Assembly: GCA_945859605.1 (NCBI GenBank) | Contig: OX243827.1 | Coordinates: 2,839,067 to 2,903,066 of the forward strand | Reading direction: 5' to 3' | DNA length: 64,000 bases | Source of the DNA: Lumbricus rubellus | Lineage: Eukaryota > Annelida > Clitellata > Crassiclitellata > Lumbricidae | Shown: piece after piece, positions 14,801-23,200 of the stretch | How positions within the stretch are numbered: the first letter of the stretch is position 1 | Layout: the number at the start of each line of letters is the position of its first letter | Made by a program: the position numbers and the translations under genes | The notes under the pieces: generated by a model | What the model was told of the DNA's origin: nothing | The model's database searches: none | Seen by the model: only the letters and a program-made list of their open reading frames with translations

Positions 14801-17800
14801 AATTTAAACTTTCTGTCTTCCTCTGCAAAGTTGTGCCAAGTTCACTCGGACAGTAGCCTGTAGAATATCTTCTAAAAAATCCACAACTTTTGCACTGACC
14901 AATTTCTGCCCTAACATTAGTCTTCGTTTCTCAAATAATTTATATCTGCGTCGCTTTGCTGATCCAAAGAAACTTTTCCAACTGCACTGGTCTCCTTGAT
15001 GCCTTCTCCTTTCAAATTTTATTTAGCACCGCACCATGCAACCTTTCTGCCAGTCTGAAAAATCCTAGTATCCAAAAATCATTTTGGTTGCTCGTCATTG
15101 CACCTAATCCAGATGTCATGTTTCAATGTACTTGACATTCTGTATGAAAATATGATCAATCTTTCAAAAGTACCTCAGCATTGTCAAGAGATGCCAGAAC
15201 AGAGTGGTACTTGTGTAGCATACTCTTCAGTCCATCAGCATACTTGATGTACTTCTCCTCCTGAAATAAAAATAAATTGCCAAATCAAAGTTTTTGCTCA
15301 GAAATATTCAAGTAAACAAAATTCTTATATGTCACCCAAATTCTTTTGTATCCTCGTTCCTTCTTCGTTCACACAGTCTTTCTTATAATAGTTCCTTACC
15401 AGTCCTTACCTCACCCTAGCTGACATTTATTTCAACCAGAAGTGCACTAATTAGAGACTGAATGCAGATACCTGGCAATTTCAAATGAACTTTAAAAAGT
15501 ACACTGACCATAAAATCGAACTCTACAACAGCTGCTGACCAAAGAAAGAATCGGAACCTTTTAGCTAAACTAGGAATTCATTCTTCAACTCTCACATTCG
15601 CTTCTGACACTGCATCATACTTTTAAATTATAATTGTTCAATTACAATTACAATTACAATTACCTGTAGAGCCACATTTCGCGCGAGTTCAGGAACCGCA
15701 AGTCCGAGTTGTTCGATGTATTTCGTCTCAGAAATGATCGTCACCAAAAGCGGATCAAAGTCAACGATGTACTTTACCTCTTTTTGGTGACCTACAAACA
15801 TTTTAAAATTTTAACGTAATGTAATCAAAATAGCATTTATGTAGCACCACTTCAGCGAAATTTCTCAGCTGTGAATTGTCGTAAAAACGCACTGAGTACG
15901 GTGCTAAAACGAGATGAAATCAAATTTTCAAAATGCTCTCAAAGTACTACAATAAAATAAACTGATAATGGCCTCCAAACAAAATCCAGAATAGAACATT
16001 GAGGCCAGGCAACCTAAATATACACTTGGAACCATGCACAGACCAGACCAAATCAATCTCTTGCTTAGAGTGAAAGCCACTCTCTGTATGAGAGCTGCAA
16101 ACATGAGAAGGAGGAAAGTTCCAGCTGGCAATTGCAAATGAACACTGACCATTAAATCGAACTTTATACCAGCTGCTGACCAAAGAAAGAATTGGAACCT
16201 TTTTAGCTAAACTAGGAATTCATTATTAAACTCTCACACTCGCTTCTGACACTGCCATCATACTTTTAAATTGTAAACTGAACAATTAATAAAGTACTAC
16301 TGAAAAGCTAAGCGTAGGGCACACCAGCTCAGTCAAAAACAGTTATGCAAGTTCTAGCGAGGAAAGGAGATGGATAAATCATAAAAAGTTAGGGAATATC
16401 ACCAAATGCAAAAAATGAAAGAAATAATTAGTTTGTTTCTCAGAAATGTGTCACTTAGTTTACTCAGGGTAAAGACAGATATTGTTATTGTAACTCATTT
16501 AAACAGATGGATGTTTTTCTAAACATTTCCCAGTTAGGTAAATCTTCCTTTTGCATTAATATCCATATCAGCTGCACTTCTTAACTATAACACGCCATTC
16601 CATTTGAGAAAAACATACAACTACACCAACAACAATTGTAATTGTAATTGCAAATTTTTATAGCACCACTATGAGAGAAATTCATTAGATGGTCTCCCGA
16701 TCTACCAAACTGCATTGTTTTATATTCAGCATTTATAAAGCAAGCAGAATGGTCTTCAAGTAGAAAGGCCAAAGATTTCACGTGACAGCCAACTTTTCCA
16801 CGAACAATCGAACACAGAATCGAACTATATAGCTAAGTTATAGATGATGGACTGTGAAGCAATCTTTTCACATGTACCATCACAATTCACGTTGGTGGAA
16901 CAACCAAGTCACAATGTACAGCAGAGCAGAGAAATCATGGATGGAATAGAGACTGAGATGCAAAGATGGGACAGGACTACTTTCAACTTTCAAGCAGACA
17001 GATTATCATGAAAAACTGTTAAATGATGATCAACTCTGTTAGAAATTCTATTTAACCTTCGCCATACGCGACCAAAAAAACTACGTCTTCTATGCTTGGG
17101 GGTCCAAATGACCCCCAAGGTATACCTGTTCCTGGGCATGGAATTTGATAAAAAAAAATCATTTCTAATGTTTTATGGGTCAGGGAATTCATTACAGCTA
17201 CTGCCAAATGCGTGACCTTCACGGATGACCTTGAAATTCAAGGTCACATGATTTTTCAGGTGTATCTCTGCTTCTTCGCATGCTATCTTGAATATTTGTT
17301 TTAAGAAATTCAAGGCCACGTGATTATGCACGTGACCTTACCTATCTCAACTGGAACAGCCATTTTTGTTTGTTTATATTTTGTTGAGTTCCTTGTACCA
17401 AATAACCCTAGAAACCAAAAAACTTTGTTGTTCTAACAGGTATAGTAGCAGAGATAGGTATGGTCATGTAAAAATCATGTGACCTTGAATTTCAAGGTCT
17501 TCCGTCAAGGTCAGGCATTTGTCAGTAGCTGGAGTGAATTCCTTGACCCCTAAAACATTGGAAACAAAAAAATAATCTTCAAGATACCTTGCGTAGAAGC
17601 AGAGATACACCTCATTGTATGGACACTAATGATATGGACATGAATTTCACTCTAAGATCTCACCAAAATGACGTCACAGCGTCAGGACTAAGCGTCAACG
17701 TATGACGTCACTCATACCATTTTGACAAGGAGGAATTTTTAGGAAAAGCCACCAAAGGAAACTTTTTTGTGCCCACATTTGAGAAAGTTGCAGATGAAAA

Positions 17801-19521
17801 TATACCCCTGGGGGTCTATTTGACCCCCATACGTGTGGCGAAGGTTAAACAAAAGCAGAGAAGAGAATTCGGGAAAGACAAAATTGTCGCAAAGAAAATT
17901 GAAAAGCCTCTGTAGTTCGTAGCAAATATTCACTTTGTGTTAGCTCAGAAATACACAGAATATGAAAAGCCACAGGATCGGTTGTAAAAAAATATTTCAA
18001 AACATGTTGATGAAGAGCGAAATGTAAAAAAAATAACTCTAGAGAATTCAATGGTAAAATATTGTAAGAGAAAAGGGACATTGAATGTAGCACCCAAAAA
18101 CTACACCAAAATATCACCAGTATTAGTAATATATAAAACACATTGACAGTAAAACAAATACTAGCCATTATAATCATACAAGTAAAGTAGCTTCTTACAA
18201 TTTCATATCATCAAATGAATTACAACAAGCAGAGTATTTCAAGAGAAATTTGTCAATGATGAAATCTCTAGAGATGAAAATGAAAGACAGTATATCAGAC
18301 AGAAAGCAATTAATTAATTCTACGCTCGCTATATAATTATGTACTCCACCTGACACAGACATCGTATCTTGAGCATCTAAACAACGGCAGAAAATAATAA
18401 TCGTAACCAATCAGAAACAGACTTCACAAGTACTAGCGTTGCAATGGAACTCTAATCTAATCGAGTCCAATCATTCATTCATCCTCATAATTCTAAACTG
18501 CAATCCAAACTCAACTAAATGAAATTTAATCTAATGATGTCGGTAAAAAACTCAATGGAAAATAATCTACTGAAATATAAATATTGATTTTTTTAAATGC
18601 TTAGATAAACTGTTTGCAAACGCAACAACAACAAAAACAACAATACATTGATTTTCTCTAATCACTGCTTTCCATTTTAATCAGTTTATAAAATACTCAG
18701 TTGAAGAAATGCTTAGAATCGATTCAATTGAAGAGAGCCAACCTTCTTCCAAGTCCATCTTATCCAGATCCATGTCATCCGCTCTCTCCGAAGCGCATCT
18801 GTCTGGTTTAGCGAGAAGATTTCGCTTGAGTAGCGATGGAAGAGCTGCCTCCACCTGTTGGCGCCACTGTTCGTACAACTGGTCTTCAAACGCTCTCATC
18901 TGCTTTGCAACACTCAAGTACTTTGCACGCGACTGTAAAAGCGACCACAAACACACAGCTCAGAGTGGACAGAGAATAGAGCTGGTCCTGTAATTATGTG
19001 TAGGCTATTAGCAATTTTTACAAGATTTATACTCAGAGGCGCTCCTGAGTACGGGGTGAGCACAGAATTGGAGTTTCATGCCGAAGCGCATGAGCAATCG
19101 CGAGTAAAGGACTTGCTCAGGGTCCCTATGCAGTGGGTTGATGTGGATTCGAATCCACAGTGAAAAGATGCAGGTGAATTCTCCACCAGAATTCTGCTAC
19201 AAATTGCAGTGGAAGTTCATTCCACATTGAGAGACTCATAATAGTGAAAGCCAAATGCTGGGTTAATGAGGTTCGTGACCGAGGTACAAATAGATCAACG
19301 TTGTCAGCAGAACGAAGAGGGCGTGCTGATCGTGCAAAAAGCGGCCTGCACATCAATTCACAGAGGTATTTAGGCGCTAAGCCCTATAGGCTCTTCATAA
19401 CTAGGAGCAGGGCCTTGAATCTTTATTCGCACAAAGATCAGGAGCCAGTGAGTGTCATGAATCATGTATGTGCAGATGATGTGTTTATATCAAGAAAAGT
19501 CAAGTTAAGTCACTGATACAG

Positions 19522-19565
<44 letters not shown>

Positions 19566-20161
19566 AGATGACCCAACCCAACACGATAGTCTACTACACT
19601 TACGGCCTTTCCCTGTTCGGTCTGCATCATCGCCTCCAAAGTCATGAACCGAATAATCGTATGTTTCATGCGATGGAAAAGAGACTTCTCCCAATAGATG
19701 GCACCAGCGACCGGCGGTTGGTTCCGGAACACGGGAGGCGCCTTATTCGACTCCTTGAACAGATGATCCATTAAATCAACTTCCTTTCCGTACTGCAGCA
19801 GGATGTCGTTGAACTTTCGCATCAGTTGTGAGTTGATCGCATCTCTCGATCTGATGTGTTTGAATTTCATCAACATGTCAAACGCTCCTTCCGCCGATCG
19901 AAGTGTTTTGAACGATTCGTCGATGAACTTCTTCGCTTCGCTTTCGATCGTCGCGACTTCGTTGTAGAATTCTTCCTTCACGACTTTCCAGTTTTCCTTG
20001 TGCTTCAGCGAGAAGACGTCGAAATGAACCTGAAACCAAACAGAACAATAAAAACGTTATTTAATGCATAAAAAAATAGTAGCCAATACGTATTCAGTCT
20101 GGTAATTTTTTGTTACAAATAATTTTAAAATTATCAGCAATTATTAAGCAGACTACATGAA

Positions 20162-20220
<59 letters not shown>

Positions 20221-23200
20221 TATATATAATATAATTATATAGGTAATAATTATTATCATATATACACAGAAATTCTTACCTGTCAACAGATGCATGGCAT
20301 TTACAGATGCATAGTAGCGGTATGGCCACGTTACAGCGCCATATAAATTGTCGTTATTATTATCATTATTATTATTGTTATTATTTCATACAGAAAATCT
20401 TATCTTGTTTTGCGTAGATTGTTCTGACAACAAAATTCAGATGAAAAGGATTCTGCAGCGAAAAAAGAATGGATTAGGCAATTACAAGATGGGATAAAGA
20501 TGTAGATTGAATGTTGTGTGCTACCTCTGAGATCGGCGTGACAAGCGCATCAACTCTCTTCAGTACATCCTCAATTCGCTTTGGATCGCCTGTGACGGCC
20601 TTCAACTCTGGTCCAAAGATATTGTAGAACTCTTCAAGAACCTGAAGTTTATAAATAAACACATCTTTCAAAAACACTGTAATCGTAATCTCAAGATTTC
20701 TATAACAAAACCAGCTTCTTCACAAGTGCCTAGACAAAATTCACCATCAGTTCAAGGTAAATGTTTCCCAAGGAACGAGGCAGGTAAACTGTCAGACGAC
20801 TTAGGCTAATTTTTTTTAGAATTGAAAAGGAAAAGAACGAGCTGAATGCGAATTGTGAAAATGCAGTATGTTCAGTTCTCAGTCAAAGCCCTGTAGAAAG
20901 AAGCACGAGGTGAGGTCCGTCTGTATTTCTCTGTTTCTCATTCCTTACTTTGTCTCTGTTTCTCCTTATGTTTCTGTCTGTCTGTCTGCCTCTATGCTTG
21001 TCCACCCAGTAATAGTATATATGCTTGTCTCTGCCTGCATTACAGACTCTAAGTCATGTGGTACTTCTTCAACTGCAGTTAGCGTTAAAACTGATTAGCT
21101 GCATTTTCTGCCATAATAATGCTCTTCATTTTGCTCATAATTAAGATGTTCAGTTAATGTGCTACAACTGATGACACCCCGCTTCATTCCATCCTGGTTC
21201 CCTGCTCACCTGTGCCATGCTGCAGAGATCTTGACAGATCAGCGACATATGATCGGTTCGATCGAAGAGTCGCTTACGATCGAACTCCCATCGCGAGTCT
21301 CGTCCTGAAGCTTCGATCGTTGCTCGCACTTCGAGGTACGACGACTTCCAGAGATCGAGCATCTTCTTCGCCTCCATTGTCTTTCGCTTAACCTCCTCCG
21401 GACCATCCCTGAAATCACACGCAACCGTCATCATCGTCGTCATCATCACCATCATCATCATAACAATCATCATCATCATCATCGTCGTCATCATCATTTT
21501 GTAATGTAATAACCTTTACAGTACCAGCATTAACTCATTTTCAATTGAAAACAGCGCAAGGGAAGATAGAAGATTTAATATGGTTATAAGCGCATTTATA
21601 GGGTACAGAATCACAACTTTGTCATAAATAACGTGAATGTTTCATGAATCTTTGTTCATTTTCCCGTGGTGGGCTGGGAGCACTCCTGAGTAGTTTTCTT
21701 GAACGGGCGCTATGAATGAATGAGTGAATGCGTAATCATGCACTTGACTCCTTAACTGCAGACCAATTTGGGCCTACAAATGCAAGAGCGCTTAAGGTCT
21801 GCGGTGGCCATAAAAGACAGTTAAACTCACTCGAAGAGCGTTCTGACGATGATGACACGTGACACGCGTTCCGCCAGTTCCCACGCGATGCGTTCCATGA
21901 GTGGAACCATCCTCTCGTCGCGGTTGTAATGACGCGAGATGATCCACACCATGCGCAGCGCATTCATCATCGATGGCAGCGTGTCGATGACGGACTGGAA
22001 CGACGCACCGTGCGTCACGTTCTTGAAATGGCGTTCTAACGTCAACAGAAAACGCACGTTGTCCTTCGCTTCGACGTAAAACTTATTCAAGTCCTGCTTC
22101 TGGTAATCGAACGAATTCGAGTTTTCAAAGTGCGTGTAAAGCTCGAGAAGCTGCACAACTTTCGGCACTTTGAGCTGCTCGGAGAGCGCGCTCAGCCCCG
22201 CGTTACGCTCGCGCCAGTAGTCGATCTCGGCGAGCGGTCCGTTGCCCTGCGGTGTCTTCTTCTGAAGAGCATCAAGCGCATCGCCGATGAGTTTCGACCA
22301 TTTGTTGCAGCTGTCGATCACCAGGTGGCGTAGTTCTTCGTTTCGAAGATTCTCGTCCAGTTTCTCGCTGAGGTAGACGTCCGGGATTTCGAGTCGGACT
22401 TCGCCTTCGATCTGAAGGACGGTTCGTTTGATGCCCGTCGCAAACTTCTGCATGTTGATGATGAACTCATCGCGGAGGAGAGAAGAGGAATAAGATTCTC
22501 GTGGAACCTCGACTTCATCCTTTTCCGGTTCCGTTTGTTGGTCTTCGGATGAGATGTCAGGTTTTTCGTGGACGACGGCGCGGGCGGACTGCTGACGAAG
22601 TTCCTTGATGGATTCCTTGTTGCGTTGTTGGTTGAAGGACATCAGCGGCATGTAGACCTACAGTGCGGGAGAATCGTGTAGGAAACATTTATGTAACGAC
22701 TTTCATGTAGCACTGTTATCAACTTGAAAAAAACATCAATTCCTCGCGACATGAAAGAGTGGTCAAAATCATCGTCGTCACCATCGTTCTCATCATCATC
22801 ATCATCATCACCATCATTGTTATTATCATTAATTATCACAATTATGCATTTATTATTACCCCTGCAAAGTCAGTAAATCTGACACAAAGAAGCACACAGT
22901 AATTGAAGTGAAAGACTTGATCCATGTCCCAATGCAGTAACCATGGCATTCGAATGCAGATAGATCACATCACAACCTGAGATCAACCTCAATCAATGTT
23001 AAACCAAAGTTTATTAGACCAATTGAGAAAGCCAGTCAAAATTGAATGGGTCGGAGAAACAATACAATATCCAACCCGCTTCCTTCTGATCTTTGCGTAA
23101 GTGTCAGTGCCACACTTTAAGTCCTGGTGTGTTACCATTCATCCATATCCCTGCTCCATCATCATTACCCATACTATTCCTAAGAATCTGCAACTGATTA

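Noticed and set aside
20396..20460. Possible extra DNAH10 exon between exons 7 and 8 (NPFHLNFVVRTIYAKQ)
   Set aside because: Exons 7 and 8 already join in phase and align without a gap to vertebrate DNAH10, and the candidate has no GT donor.
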